NCBI RefSeq assembly: GCF_003347635.1 | Contig: NZ_QDFY01000004.1 | Coordinates: 62,001-126,000 of the forward strand | Reading direction: 5' to 3' | DNA from: Sphingosinicella terrae | GTDB taxonomy: Bacteria; Pseudomonadota; Alphaproteobacteria; Sphingomonadales; Sphingomonadaceae | DNA: 64,000 bases | Shown: positions 39,653 to 48,769 of the stretch, piece after piece | Layout: the number at the start of each line of letters is the position of its first letter | Numbering within the stretch: position 1 is the stretch's first letter | Made by a program: the position numbers and the translations under genes | The notes under the pieces: model-generated | Databases searched by the model: none | What the model saw: the letters and a program-made list of their open reading frames with translations, nothing else | What the model was told of the DNA's origin: nothing

Positions 39653-39937
39653 ATGCCTGATGCTTTCACCGGACCGGTCGCCGCGGAAATCGAACAACGC
39701 CTGCGTGTCGCGCTCGCTCCCACGCGGCTCGCCGTGACCAACGACAGCGACCGCCATCGCGGTCATGCCGGCCATGACGGCAGCGGCGAGAGCCATTTCA
39801 CCGTCGAGATCGAATCCCCCGCCTTCACGGGCAAGAGCCGCCTCGAGCGGCAGCGGGCCGTCAATGCGGCGCTCGGCGACCTGCTGCGCGAGCGCATACA
39901 CGCTCTCGCCATCCGCGCCAAAGCGCCGAGCGAATGA
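39653..39937 (+). CDS. bolA: BolA-family protein
   Basis: 94 aa from ATG 39653. BolA fold, class II KH-like: VAAEIEQRLRVALAPTRLAV, then the conserved HAGHDGSGESHFTVEIESP and SRLERQRAVNAAL. BolA proteins bind [2Fe-2S] clusters with monothiol glutaredoxins and affect iron and stress responses. Divergent from the dnaJ-cobS-cobT set with only 35 bp between starts. Its stop overlaps the GST gene start. Confidence 0.9.
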   Translation: MPDAFTGPVAAEIEQRLRVALAPTRLAVTNDSDRHRGHAGHDGSGESHFTVEIESPAFTGKSRLERQRAVNAALGDLLRERIHALAIRAKAPSE

Positions 39938-40650
39938 GCGAGGGCCCGCCCTACGACCTCTGGTATTGGGCGGAAATACCCGGCCGCGGCGAGTTCGTCC
40001 GCCTCGCCCTGGAGGCAGGCGCCACCGCCTATCGCGACCGCGCCCGCGAAGAGGGCAGCGAGACGTTGGCCCGCGATCTCGAGACTCGATCCGGACAGCG
40101 CCCCTTCGCCCCGCCCTATCTGGTGGCGGGCGACCTCTGCCTTGCCCAGACCGCCAACATCCTTCTCTTCCTCGGCGAGCGGCACGGCCTCGCTCCGGCC
40201 GATCCCGGTGGACGATCGTTCGCCCATCAGCTCCAGCTCACCGTCGCCGATATCGTGGCGGAAGCCCATGACGTCCACCACCCGGTCGCCGTCGGACTCT
40301 ATTATCGAGACCAGAAGGCGGAGGCGGCGCGGGCCGCAAAGGCGTTCCGTGACGAGCGCATCCCGAAATATCTCGGCTATTTCGAAGCGGTGCTGAGCGA
40401 TCGGGGACCGTGGCTGCTCGGCAACGACTGGTCCTATCCGGACCTGTCGCTGTTCCAGCTCGTCGAAGGCCTGGACTACGCCTTCCCGCGCCGGATGAAG
40501 ACGCTGGCCGGCGGCCTGAGCCGGGTGCTGGCGCTGCGCGACCGGGTGCGGGAGATGCCCGAGCTCGCCGACTATCTCGCCAGCGAACGCCGCATTCCGT
40601 TCAACGAGGACGGCATCTTCCGCCATTATCCGGAGCTCGACGCCGAATGA
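39934..40650 (+). CDS. Glutathione S-transferase family protein
   Basis: 238 aa. N-terminal thioredoxin-like domain (YDLWYWAEIPGRGEFVRLAL, with AQTANILLFLGERHGL as the glutathione-contacting segment) and C-terminal helical domain (GPWLLGNDWSYPDLSLFQLV, the GST C-capping region). Likely detoxifies electrophiles; substrate unknown. ATG overlaps the bolA stop and its stop overlaps the pirin start, so bolA, GST, pirin and hydrolase genes form one tightly coupled operon. Confidence 0.88.
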   Translation: MSEGPPYDLWYWAEIPGRGEFVRLALEAGATAYRDRAREEGSETLARDLETRSGQRPFAPPYLVAGDLCLAQTANILLFLGERHGLAPADPGGRSFAHQLQLTVADIVAEAHDVHHPVAVGLYYRDQKAEAARAAKAFRDERIPKYLGYFEAVLSDRGPWLLGNDWSYPDLSLFQLVEGLDYAFPRRMKTLAGGLSRVLALRDRVREMPELADYLASERRIPFNEDGIFRHYPELDAE

Positions 40651-41546
40651 CCGAAGAATTCATCTTGCAGACCCTGGTCCCGACCACCCACGATCTCGGC
40701 GGGTTCAAGGTCCATCGGACCCTGCCGCATCGCGAGCGGACGACGATCGGCCCGTTCATCTTCTTCGACCAGATGGGGCCCGCCAGGCTCGCCGCCGGCA
40801 ACGGCATCGACGTGCGGCCGCACCCGCACATCAACCTCGCCACCGTCACCTATCTGTTCGCCGGGGCGATCGACCATCGCGATTCGCTCGGTACCTTCCA
40901 GACGATCGAGCCCGGTGCGGTCAACCTGATGACGGCCGGCCGAGGCATCACCCATTCCGAGCGCTCGCCCGCGGCCGTGCGGCCGCAGGGACCCGAGCTG
41001 TCGGGCATCCAGACCTGGCTCGCCTTGCCGTCGGCCAAGGAGGAGATCGATCCTGCCTTCGAGCATGTCGGCCGCGAGGCGCTGCCGACGATCGAGGGCG
41101 CGAACGCGCGGGCACGGGTGGTGATGGGCTCGCTCTGGGGCGAGACCTCGCCGGTCACCTGCCATAGCCACACCATCTATGCCGACATCCATCTCGCCGA
41201 GGGCGGCGCCATGCCGATCGACGCGGAGGCGGAAGAGCGCGGTCTCTACGTCGCCGAGGGCGAGGCCAGCCTGGATGGCCTGCGGCTGGAGCCGATGACC
41301 CTGTACGTGCTGCGGCCGGGCATCCGGGCGACCTTGCGGTCGGAGACGGGCGGTCACGTCATGCTCTGTGGCGGCGCGGCGCTGGACGGGCCGCGGCACG
41401 TCTGGTGGAACTTCGTCTCCTCCGACCGCGAGCGCATCCGGCAGGCTCGCCACGACTGGAAGGAAGGGCGCTTCGCGCTGCCGCCGGACGATGACGGCGA
41501 ATTCATCCCGCTGCCCGAGGTGCCGAAGACGGTGAGCTATCCATGA
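40647..41546 (+). CDS. Pirin-family protein
   Basis: 299 aa, two cupin domains. The metal-binding histidines are in VRPHPHINLATVTYLF and the downstream MTAGRGITHSER (about residues 55-110), matching pirin/YhhW. Bacterial pirins may act as quercetinases or redox-sensitive regulators; the role here is unknown. ATG overlaps the GST stop, and its stop overlaps the next start. Confidence 0.9.
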   Translation: MTEEFILQTLVPTTHDLGGFKVHRTLPHRERTTIGPFIFFDQMGPARLAAGNGIDVRPHPHINLATVTYLFAGAIDHRDSLGTFQTIEPGAVNLMTAGRGITHSERSPAAVRPQGPELSGIQTWLALPSAKEEIDPAFEHVGREALPTIEGANARARVVMGSLWGETSPVTCHSHTIYADIHLAEGGAMPIDAEAEERGLYVAEGEASLDGLRLEPMTLYVLRPGIRATLRSETGGHVMLCGGAALDGPRHVWWNFVSSDRERIRQARHDWKEGRFALPPDDDGEFIPLPEVPKTVSYP

Positions 41547-42457
41547 CGGGCCTGCTGGAGATCACCCGCATCGGGCTTCCGACCGGAGTGACGCTGACCG
41601 TGCAGCAAGGCGGGCCGGCCGAGGCCGAGCCGATCCTGCTGCTCCACGGCTTTCCCGAATCGCACCGCACCTGGCGGGCGGTGGCGCCGGCTCTTTCCCG
41701 AGACTTTCTTGTCGTCGCTCCCGACCAGCGCGGCTTCGCCGGATCCGACAAGCCGGAAGGCGTGGAGGCTTACAAGATCGACCGGATCCTGGAGGACCTG
41801 CTCGCCCTCGCAGATGCTTTAGGCTTGAAACGTTTCACCCTGGTGGGACATGATTGGGGCGGCGCCGTCGCCTGGGCGGCCGCGCTCAAGCATTCCGACC
41901 GCATCGCGCGGCTGGCGATCGTCAACGCGCCGCACCCCCTCCTCTTCCAGAAATCGCTGATCGACGATCCGGCCCAGCGCCAGGCCTCGCAATATATCAA
42001 CGCGTTCCGAAACCCGCTGATGGAGAAGGGGATCGAGGCGATGGGCCTCGACACCTTCTTCGACAAGACGTTCGGCGCCCATGCCGACCTCTCGCAGGTG
42101 CCGGCGGGGGAGCGGCAGGCCTATCTCGACGATTGGGGGCAGGAGGGGGCGCTGACCGCGATGCTCAACTGGTACCGTGCCAGCGACATCGCCGTGCCCG
42201 AGCCGGGCGAGAAGGCGCACGCGCCGCTGTGGACGAACCTGCCGTTCCCGCATGTGAAGGTGCCGACCCTGGTCGTGTGGGGGATGAAGGACAAGGCGCT
42301 GCTGCCGGTCCAGATCGAAGGACTGCACGACCTGGTCGACGATCTGCGCCTCGTGATGGTGCCGGATTCCGGCCACTTCCTGCCCTGGGAGCATCCCGAG
42401 CCGCTCGTCACGGCGCTCCGCGATTTCATCGCCGAGACTCCGGCGCGGCCGGATTAG
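41543..42457 (+). CDS. Alpha/beta hydrolase, epoxide hydrolase-like
   Basis: 304 aa. Oxyanion motif LLHGFPESHRTWR (about residues 34-46), nucleophile elbow VGHDWGGAVAW with Asp as nucleophile (about residue 101, not Ser), and the distal His in PDSGHFLPWEHP. An Asp nucleophile with HGFPE is characteristic of epoxide hydrolases and haloalkane or haloacetate dehalogenases; substrate not predicted. Coupled to the pirin gene by a 4-bp overlap. Confidence 0.87.
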   Translation: MTGLLEITRIGLPTGVTLTVQQGGPAEAEPILLLHGFPESHRTWRAVAPALSRDFLVVAPDQRGFAGSDKPEGVEAYKIDRILEDLLALADALGLKRFTLVGHDWGGAVAWAAALKHSDRIARLAIVNAPHPLLFQKSLIDDPAQRQASQYINAFRNPLMEKGIEAMGLDTFFDKTFGAHADLSQVPAGERQAYLDDWGQEGALTAMLNWYRASDIAVPEPGEKAHAPLWTNLPFPHVKVPTLVVWGMKDKALLPVQIEGLHDLVDDLRLVMVPDSGHFLPWEHPEPLVTALRDFIAETPARPD

Positions 42458-42498
42458 AGGCTTGGGTGCGGCCGGCGACCCGGCTATGCCCCCGCGCG

Positions 42499-42954
42499 AT
42501 GACTTCCGCTGCCGCCCGTTCCCGATCGCGCTCCGCCGCCCGCCTCGCCGCCGTCCAGGCGCTCTACCAGCAGGAGATGGAGCAGGTGCCGGTGCCGCGG
42601 CTGCTCCACGAATTCCACCATCACCGGCTCGGCGCGACGATCGACGGGGTCGAATATGCCGATGCCGAGGTCGACTTCTTCGACGAGCTGGTGAAGGGCG
42701 TCGATGCCCGCCGCGAGGAGCTGGACAGCCTGATCGCGGCCCGCCTGGCGAAGGACTGGTCGCTCGACCGGCTCGACAAGCCGATGCGGCAGATCCTGCG
42801 CGCCGGCGCCTATGAGCTCATCGCCCGCGCCGACGTCCCCACCGGCAGCGTCATTTCCGAATATGTCGACGTCGCCAAGGCCTTTTACGACCAGCGCGAG
42901 GCGGGCTTCGTCAACGGTCTGCTCGATGCGGTGGCGAAGGATGTCCGCAGCTAG
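42499..42954 (+). CDS. nusB: Transcription antitermination factor NusB
   Basis: 151 aa. All-helical NusB: SAARLAAVQALYQQEMEQVP at the N-terminus, then DKPMRQILRAGAYELIARAD and GFVNGLLDAVAKDVRS at the C-terminus. With NusE it binds boxA RNA and supports rRNA transcription. It lies 12 bp upstream of thiL, a common pairing. Confidence 0.94.
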   Translation: MTSAAARSRSRSAARLAAVQALYQQEMEQVPVPRLLHEFHHHRLGATIDGVEYADAEVDFFDELVKGVDARREELDSLIAARLAKDWSLDRLDKPMRQILRAGAYELIARADVPTGSVISEYVDVAKAFYDQREAGFVNGLLDAVAKDVRS

Positions 42955-42966
42955 GCCGATTCCCAG

Positions 42967-43932
42967 GTGAAGGAAGCCGCCTTCATCGAATCGCTGCGAG
43001 GGCTGGCGACCGATGCGGCGGCGCGGGGGCTGCTCGACGATGCCGCCGTCCTCCAGGTGGGCGGCGAGGCGCTGATCCTCACCCACGACATGATCGTCGA
43101 GGGCGTCCATTACCGGGCGGATGATCCGCCCGGCGACGTCGCCTGGAAGCTGGTCGCCGTGAACCTGTCCGATCTCGCCGCCAAGGGGGCGCGGCCGATG
43201 GGCGTTCTGCTCGGCTATGGGCTGGGCGGCGACGATTGGGACCGGGCCTTCGCCGAGGGGCTGGCGACGACCCTGGGCGCCTTCGGGCTGCCGCTGCTCG
43301 GCGGCGATACCGTCGCGATGCCGCAAGGCGCCCCTCGCGCGCTCGGCATGACGGCGATCGGCCTCGGCCAGGCTCGCGTGCCGGACAGGAGCGGCGCATG
43401 TACCGGCGACGACCTCTGGGTCACCGGGACGATCGGCGATGCCGGAGCCGGGCTGCGGCTGCTCCAAACGGGGGAGGCGGACCCGTCGGACTTGGTCGAG
43501 CGCTACCGCCAACCGCGCCCGCGGATCGATGCCGGGCAGGCGCTGGCGCCGATCGTCACCGCGATGATGGACGTGTCGGACGGCCTGCTCATCGACGCGA
43601 AGCGGATGGCGACGGCAAGCCGGTGCCGGGTATCGGTCGCGCTCGACGCGATTCCGCTGTCCGACGCCCTGCTCGCCCTGGACGGCGACGGCGAGGCGGC
43701 ACGGCTGCGCGCGGCGACCGCCGGCGACGATTACGAGCTGCTGTTCGCGGCGCCGGCGGACGCTGCCGAGCCGCTGCTCGCGCTGGCGGAGCGAACCGGC
43801 CTTCCCTTCACCCGCATCGGCAGGTTCGCGGGCGGACACGGCCTGGAAGCGACGGCGGCGGGCGGGGCGATCCTGCTTCCCGAGACGCTCGGCTACGAGC
43901 ATCGAGCAGGCGGCGCGCAGCCTGGCGACTGA
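42967..43932 (+). CDS. thiL: Thiamine-monophosphate kinase ThiL
   Basis: 321 aa. Phosphorylates thiamine phosphate to the active diphosphate. Conserved motifs: LLDDAAVL near residue 23, THDMIVEGVHY, VNLSDLAAKGA, LLGGDT, MDVSDGLLIDAKRM and AGDDYELLFAAP, giving the Mg-ATP site. GTG start 42967. Cofactor made here serves pyruvate and 2-oxoglutarate dehydrogenases. Confidence 0.95.
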   Translation: MKEAAFIESLRGLATDAAARGLLDDAAVLQVGGEALILTHDMIVEGVHYRADDPPGDVAWKLVAVNLSDLAAKGARPMGVLLGYGLGGDDWDRAFAEGLATTLGAFGLPLLGGDTVAMPQGAPRALGMTAIGLGQARVPDRSGACTGDDLWVTGTIGDAGAGLRLLQTGEADPSDLVERYRQPRPRIDAGQALAPIVTAMMDVSDGLLIDAKRMATASRCRVSVALDAIPLSDALLALDGDGEAARLRAATAGDDYELLFAAPADAAEPLLALAERTGLPFTRIGRFAGGHGLEATAAGGAILLPETLGYEHRAGGAQPGD

Positions 43933-43943
43933 CGCGGTTCATC

Positions 43944-43966
43944 GTCGGGTCCGGCCAGGGCCCGAC
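43944..43966 (+). terminator. Hairpin after thiL
   Basis: GTCGGG (43944-43949) pairs with CCCGAC (43961-43966) with an 11-nt loop, then only TGTTG. A weak terminator candidate 12 bp beyond the thiL stop. Confidence 0.35.
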
Positions 43967-43968
43967 TG

Positions 43969-43997
43969 TTGAAACCCCTAGACATCCTCCTTAAGGT
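43969..43997 (+). promoter_or_regulatory. Possible promoter of hppA
   Basis: TTGAAA (43969-43974) followed after 17 bp by TAAGGT (43992-43997), which matches the -10 consensus in only three positions. It lies 75 bp before the hppA start. Confidence 0.35.
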
Positions 43998-44071
43998 CCA
44001 TGACACCTACGGGCGCGCCCGGCCTTGGGCGCGAGCCCCAATCGGCTCGAAAATTCAGGGGAAGGATTTTC

Positions 44072-46252
44072 ATGACAGTCGTGCTCATCGCCATAGGCTG
44101 CGGCCTTGTGGCCGTACTCTACGGAATCATTACCAGCATGCAGGTGCTGCGCACCTCCGCCGGCAACGAGCGGATGGTCGCCGTCGCGACGGCGATCCAG
44201 GAGGGGGCCAAGGCCTATCTATTCAGGCAGTACAGCACCATCGGGATCGTCGGCGTGGTCGTCGCCGTACTGGTCTGGGTCTTCCTCGACCGGATGGGGG
44301 CGCCGATCTCGGCCGCGGGCTTCGTCCTGGGATCACTTCTTTCCGGCGCCGCCGGCTTCATCGGCATGAACATCTCGGTGCGCGCCAACGTCCGTACCGC
44401 CGAGGCGGCCCGCACCAGCCTGCAGCGTGGCCTGACCGTCGCGTTCAGCGCCGGTGCGATCACCGGCATGCTGGTCGCCGGGCTGGCGCTGCTCGCCATC
44501 TCGGTCTTCTTCTACTTCCTGGTCGGCATCCAGGGCCATCTGCCGAACGACCGGATCGTGGTCGAGGCGCTGGTCGCCCTGGCCTTCGGCGCGTCGCTGA
44601 TCTCGATCTTCGCGCGTCTCGGCGGCGGCATCTTCACCAAGGCGGCCGACGTCGGCGCCGATCTGGTCGGCAAGGTCGAGGCCGGCATTCCCGAAGACGA
44701 TCCCCGCAACCCGGCCGTGATCGCGGACAATGTCGGCGACAATGTCGGCGACTGCGCCGGCATGGCCGCCGACCTGTTCGAGACCTATGTCGTCACCGTC
44801 GGCGCGACCATGGTGCTGATCGCCCTGCTCGTCGCCACCGGCCCCGAGGAGATGCTGAGCCTGATGAGCCTGCCGCTGATCATCGGCGGCGTCTGCATCC
44901 TGACCTCGATCATCGGCACCTATTTCGTTCGACTTGGCGGCAGCCAGTCGATCATGGGCGCGCTCTACAAAGGCTTCTGGGTGACCGCGGCCCTGTCGAT
45001 CCCGGCCATCTATTACGTGATGACCCAGACGCTGGGCGACCTCAATGCGGTCATCGGCGGCGCCGGCGAAGCGGCCGGCCTCGACGTCGCGCCGGACGTC
45101 GCCGCGGGCGCGGTCAGCGACGGCTTCACCGGCATGGACCTGTTCTGGTGCTCTCTGGTCGGCCTCGCCGTCACCGGCCTGATCGTCTGGATCACCGAAT
45201 ATTATACCGGCACCAACTACCGGCCTGTCCAATCGATCGCCAAGGCCTCCGAGACCGGCCACGGCACCAACGTCATCCAGGGTCTCGCCATCAGCCTCGA
45301 ATCGACGGCGCTGCCGACGGTGGTGATCTGCGCCGGCATCATCGTCTCCTATCAGCTCGCCGGCCTGATCGGCATCGCCTTCGCCGCGACCGCGATGCTC
45401 GCGCTCGCCGGAATGGTGGTGGCGCTCGACGCCTATGGCCCGGTCACCGACAATGCCGGCGGCATCGCCGAGATGTCGGGAATGGAGGACGATGTCCGTA
45501 CCCGCACCGATGCGCTCGACGCGGTCGGCAACACCACCAAGGCGGTGACGAAGGGCTATGCGATCGGATCGGCCGCGCTCGGTGCGCTGGTGCTGTTCGG
45601 CGCCTATACGACGGACCTCGAACATTATGCCGCCGAGCTCGGCATCGGCGCCGCGGGAATCGATTTCTCGCTGTCCAACCCCTATGTCGTGGTCGGCCTG
45701 CTGCTCGGCGCGCTGCTGCCTTATCTGTTCGGCGCGATGGGCATGACCGCGGTCGGGCGCGCAGCGGGCAATGTCGTGCTCGACGTGCGCGAGCAGTTCC
45801 GGTCGAATCCCGGCATCATGGACGGCACGTCGCGGCCGAACTACGCCCGGACCGTCGATCTCGTCACGAAGGCGGCGATCAAGGAGATGATCATCCCGTC
45901 CTTGCTGCCGGTACTGACTCCGATCGCCGTCTATTTCGTGATCGCCTGGATCGCGGGCACGGAACAGGGGTTCGCGGCTCTGGGGGCGCTGCTGCTCGGC
46001 GTCATCGTCTCGGGCCTGTTCGTCGCCATCTCGATGACCTCGGGCGGCGGCGCCTGGGACAATGCCAAGAAGTATATCGAGGACGGCAATCACGGCGGCA
46101 AGGGTTCCGAGGCCCACAAGGCCGCCGTCACCGGCGATACGGTCGGCGACCCGTACAAGGATACGGCGGGACCGGCCGTGAACCCGATGATCAAGATCAC
46201 CAACATCGTCGCCCTGCTGCTGCTCGCGGCGCTGGCCGGCGGCGCTGGCTGA
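44072..46252 (+). CDS. hppA: Membrane H+-translocating pyrophosphatase, K+-independent type
   Basis: 726 aa, about 16 helices. Hydrolyses PPi to pump protons out of the cytoplasm. PPi/Mg site motifs: [35 protein letters not shown] and, near the C-terminus, [18 protein letters not shown]. Lys490 and Thr493 in [12 protein letters not shown] correspond to the Lys/Thr pair of K+-independent enzymes, whereas K+-dependent ones have Ala. ATG 44072 has GGGGAAGGA 6 nt upstream; earlier in-frame starts are unlikely. Followed by a strong terminator. Confidence 0.95.
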   Translation: MTVVLIAIGCGLVAVLYGIITSMQVLRTSAGNERMVAVATAIQEGAKAYLFRQYSTIGIVGVVVAVLVWVFLDRMGAPISAAGFVLGSLLSGAAGFIGMNISVRANVRTAEAARTSLQRGLTVAFSAGAITGMLVAGLALLAISVFFYFLVGIQGHLPNDRIVVEALVALAFGASLISIFARLGGGIFTKAADVGADLVGKVEAGIPEDDPRNPAVIADNVGDNVGDCAGMAADLFETYVVTVGATMVLIALLVATGPEEMLSLMSLPLIIGGVCILTSIIGTYFVRLGGSQSIMGALYKGFWVTAALSIPAIYYVMTQTLGDLNAVIGGAGEAAGLDVAPDVAAGAVSDGFTGMDLFWCSLVGLAVTGLIVWITEYYTGTNYRPVQSIAKASETGHGTNVIQGLAISLESTALPTVVICAGIIVSYQLAGLIGIAFAATAMLALAGMVVALDAYGPVTDNAGGIAEMSGMEDDVRTRTDALDAVGNTTKAVTKGYAIGSAALGALVLFGAYTTDLEHYAAELGIGAAGIDFSLSNPYVVVGLLLGALLPYLFGAMGMTAVGRAAGNVVLDVREQFRSNPGIMDGTSRPNYARTVDLVTKAAIKEMIIPSLLPVLTPIAVYFVIAWIAGTEQGFAALGALLLGVIVSGLFVAISMTSGGGAWDNAKKYIEDGNHGGKGSEAHKAAVTGDTVGDPYKDTAGPAVNPMIKITNIVALLLLAALAGGAG

Positions 46253-46276
46253 TCCCGCTTCGAACGACCAGGAGAG

Positions 46277-46313
46277 GAGCCTCGCCGGGATACCGGCGAG
46301 GCTCTTTTTCTTT
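46277..46313 (+). terminator. Strong rho-independent terminator of hppA
   Basis: A perfect 12-bp stem (46277-46288 with 46293-46304) around GATA, immediately followed by TTTTTCTTT (46305-46313), 24 bp past the hppA stop. Confidence 0.92.
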
Positions 46314-46394
46314 GAGCCTGCCTGCCGCGCGGAGGCGTCACCTTCCCTTTTTCACCTCGGGACGTTATGGCGGCCCGATTTTTTTCGAGGGGAA

Positions 46395-46619
46395 ATGGGA
46401 TTGGCGAAAGAAGAGCTTCTCGAGATGCGCGGCCAGGTGGTCGAGCTGCTGCCGAACGCGATGTTCCGCGTGCGGCTGGAGAACGGCCATGAGATACTCG
46501 GCCACACGGCCGGCAAGATGCGCAAGAACCGCATCCGCGTCCTGACCGGCGACGAGGTGCTGGTCGAGCTGACGCCCTACGACCTGACCAAGGGTCGGAT
46601 CACCTATCGTTTCAAGTAA
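46395..46619 (+). CDS. infA: Translation initiation factor IF-1
   Basis: 74 aa. Nearly invariant sequence: [20 protein letters not shown], then [15 protein letters not shown] and [13 protein letters not shown]. Binds the A site of the 30S subunit during initiation. ATG 46395 gives MGLAKEE; the TTG two codons later (giving the usual shorter N-terminus) stands at better distance from GAGGGG, so either may be used. Starts the infA-maf-RNase G-like-yacG set. Confidence 0.97.
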   Translation: MGLAKEELLEMRGQVVELLPNAMFRVRLENGHEILGHTAGKMRKNRIRVLTGDEVLVELTPYDLTKGRITYRFK

Positions 46620-46628
46620 GACGGGCCG

Positions 46629-47195
46629 ATGCGGCTCGTCTTGGCTTCCGCCTCCCCGCGACGGCTCGAGCTGCTCGCGCGGATCGGCGTCGTGCCCGAC
46701 AGGGTCATCCCCGCCGAGATCGACGAAAGCCCGGCCCGCGGGGAGCGGCCCGCCGACTATGCCTGCCGCATGGCTGCCGAGAAGGCCGCCGCCGTTGTCG
46801 AGCCCGACGCGCTCGTGCTCGCGGCCGACACCGTGGTCGCGGTAGGACGCCGGATCCTGCCCAAGGCCGAGCAGGAGAGCGAGGGGCGCGCCTGCTTGAC
46901 CCTGATGTCGGGCCGCCGGCACCGCGTCCTTTCGGCCGTGACCCTGCGCGATGCGACCGGACGCACCCGTCACCGCCTGTCGACGTCGATCGTGACCTTC
47001 AAGCGCTTGTCGACGGAGGAGATCGATGCCTATCTCGCCTCCGGCGAATGGCAGGGCAAGGCCGGTGGCTATGCCATCCAAGGGCGAGCCGAAGCCCTGA
47101 TCCGCGCCCTTTCCGGCTCCCATTCCGGGGTCGTCGGCCTGCCGCTCTACGAGACTCGCGCGCTCCTGCTCGCCGCCGGCTACCCGGTCCTGTGA
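46629..47195 (+). CDS. maf: Maf-family nucleotide pyrophosphatase
   Basis: 188 aa. Family motif LVLASASPRRLELLARIG at the N-terminus and the catalytic Asp in LVLAADTVVAVG (about residue 67). Maf proteins hydrolyse non-canonical or m7 nucleotides, or dTTP/UTP; the AGGYAIQGRAEAL motif suits the dTTP/UTP branch (YhdE), but this is tentative. 9 bp after infA; its stop overlaps the next gene's GTG. Confidence 0.93.
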   Translation: MRLVLASASPRRLELLARIGVVPDRVIPAEIDESPARGERPADYACRMAAEKAAAVVEPDALVLAADTVVAVGRRILPKAEQESEGRACLTLMSGRRHRVLSAVTLRDATGRTRHRLSTSIVTFKRLSTEEIDAYLASGEWQGKAGGYAIQGRAEALIRALSGSHSGVVGLPLYETRALLLAAGYPVL

Positions 47196-48172
47196 GCGAG
47201 TGGCTCTACGAGGAGGGTATCGGCGAGAATCGCGCCATCCTCGTCGAGGGTAACGACATCATCGAGGCGGCGATCGAGCTGCCCGGAGAGCTCCGGGCCG
47301 GCGCCGTGCAGCCGGCGCGACTGACGAAGATATGGGTGCCCGGCCGCCGCGGCCTTGCCTCGCTCGATGCAGGCGGCGAGGCGCTGGTCGAGCCGCTGCC
47401 GGCAGGCCTTACCGAAGGCGCGGTCTTGCACGCCGAAATCGTCCGCGAGCCAATCCCCGAGCCCGGCCGGCCGAAGCGCGCCCGCGTCCGCGCGACCGAT
47501 GCGCCGCTGCGCGAAGGAGCGAGCCTGGCGCAGCGGATCGGTCGATTCGTCCGGCCTACGGCGGCGGGTGCCGACCGGTTCGAGCAGGCCGGATGGTCGG
47601 AGCTGCTCGAACAGGCGATGAACCGGGAGATTCCCTTCGCCGGGGGGGCGCTGCGGATGAGCGTCACTCCGGCCATGACTCTTTTCGACGTCGACGGTGG
47701 GCTGCCGCCGGCGGAGCTCGCCCGCGCCGGGGCAGCGGCGGCGGCGCGAGCGATCCGGCGGCTCGGTATCGGCGGGTCGATCGGCATCGACCTGCCGACC
47801 CTGCCGGGCAAGGCGGAGCGCCAGGCGGCCGCGGCGGAGATCGACGCCTGGCTGCCCCCGCCCTTCGAGCGAACCGCGGTCAACGGCTTCGGCTTCCTGC
47901 AGATCGTGCGGCGGCGCGAACGGCCGTCGCTGCCCGAGCTCCTCCAGGCCGATCCGGCCGGGGCCGCGGCGCGGGCGCTGCTGCGCCGGGCCGAGCGAGC
48001 GCCCGGCAGCGGCCCGGTGACGATCGAGGCGGCGCCGGCGGTGATCGCGCGGATCGAGGGCGAGAGCGATTGGCGGGAGCGCCTGCGCCGCCTGGCCGGC
48101 GCCGAGCTCGTCTTGCGAGCCGAAGCGGCGCTGCCCATATCGGGTGGGCATGTCCAGCGCAGTCACTCCTGA
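47192..48172 (+). CDS. Short RNase E/G-family ribonuclease
   Basis: 326 aa, much shorter than RNase G (about 490) or E. The catalytic half is recognisable: ALRMSVTPAMTLFDVDGG and GGSIGIDLPTLPGKAERQ carry the two Mg2+-binding Asp residues, matching those in RNase E TAIDIN and IVIDFI. The N-terminal S1/5'-sensor region is strongly reduced and the zinc-link CPxCxG is missing, so it cannot tetramerise the usual way. GTG 47192 overlaps the maf stop (GTGA); the gene overlaps yacG by 23 bp. Its position is the normal sphingomonad one. Confidence 0.82.
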   Translation: MSEWLYEEGIGENRAILVEGNDIIEAAIELPGELRAGAVQPARLTKIWVPGRRGLASLDAGGEALVEPLPAGLTEGAVLHAEIVREPIPEPGRPKRARVRATDAPLREGASLAQRIGRFVRPTAAGADRFEQAGWSELLEQAMNREIPFAGGALRMSVTPAMTLFDVDGGLPPAELARAGAAAAARAIRRLGIGGSIGIDLPTLPGKAERQAAAAEIDAWLPPPFERTAVNGFGFLQIVRRRERPSLPELLQADPAGAAARALLRRAERAPGSGPVTIEAAPAVIARIEGESDWRERLRRLAGAELVLRAEAALPISGGHVQRSHS

Positions 48173-48356
48173 ACGCGGCGAATCCTGTCCGCTCTGCGGT
48201 CGCCCCTCGGATCCGGTGCACCGGCCCTTCTGCGGCCAGGGCTGCCGAGACCGCGACCTGTTGAACTGGCTCGGCGACGCCTATCGGGTGCCGGGAGCGC
48301 CGGCGGCGCCCGACGATTTTGCGGGCGACCAAGACGGGCTGGACAGAGCGCGCTAA
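48150..48356 (+). CDS. yacG: Zinc-binding DNA gyrase inhibitor YacG
   Basis: 68 aa. Four cysteines bind zinc: CPLCGRPSD and FCGQGCRDRDLLNWL, the YacG signature. E. coli YacG binds GyrB and inhibits gyrase. The start overlaps the end of the RNase gene by 23 bp, so translation is probably coupled. The acidic C-terminus (PAAPDDFAGDQDGLD) is typical. Confidence 0.9.
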   Translation: MSSAVTPERGESCPLCGRPSDPVHRPFCGQGCRDRDLLNWLGDAYRVPGAPAAPDDFAGDQDGLDRAR

Positions 48357-48397
48357 GCGCCTCTATAGCCGCGCTTCCGCGGCGACGCATGCGGTAG

Positions 48398-48473
48398 GCC
48401 CAGGTAGCTCAGTTGGTAGAGCACGTGACTGAAAATCACGGTGTCGGTGGTTCGATCCCGCCCCTGGGCACCA
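48398..48473 (+). tRNA. tRNA-Phe (GAA)
   Basis: 76 nt with CCA encoded. Acceptor GCCCAGG (48398-48404) pairs with CCTGGGC (48463-48469). The anticodon stem CGTGA/TCACG encloses CTGAAAA, giving anticodon GAA at 48431-48433. The T-loop GGTTCGATCC is canonical. It lies 41 bp after yacG. Confidence 0.97.
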
Positions 48474-48769
48474 TCCCCTGAATCGCGGCGCGCCCAAGCA
48501 GCTTCAGAACTCGCCAGAGGCGCTTTTCTGCGTTTCATGCGCCGCCTCGGTCGGAGCGCCTGTCATCCGACAGAGCCGATACTCTCGGGGTACGTTCTCA
48601 AACCTGCTCCGGCGGACATCCCAATGCCGCTCATCGCGGCGCCGTCCAACGGTTCCGCAGCTTTGCGCACCCGGTTGCGATCTTGCCTGAAAGTTGCTCG
48701 GTCGAACCGAGATCGAGGCTGTAGGGCTCGATGATGGCCGTGCCCCGGGGAACGGGCTCAGATTGACCC
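48474..48769. other. Non-coding gap after tRNA-Phe
   Basis: About 296 bp without a convincing gene. It contains CTCGGT-CGA-ACCGAG (48697-48711) and a neighbouring ATCGAG/CTCGAT pair, possible stems near the 3' end of the leftward antiporter gene. No copy of the tRNA 3' end, no integrase and no terminal repeats are seen. Confidence 0.55.

Noticed and set aside
48398-48473. tRNA-Phe as an attachment site with a flanking direct repeat
   Set aside because: I could not find a second copy of the tRNA 3' end in the window and there is no integrase gene.
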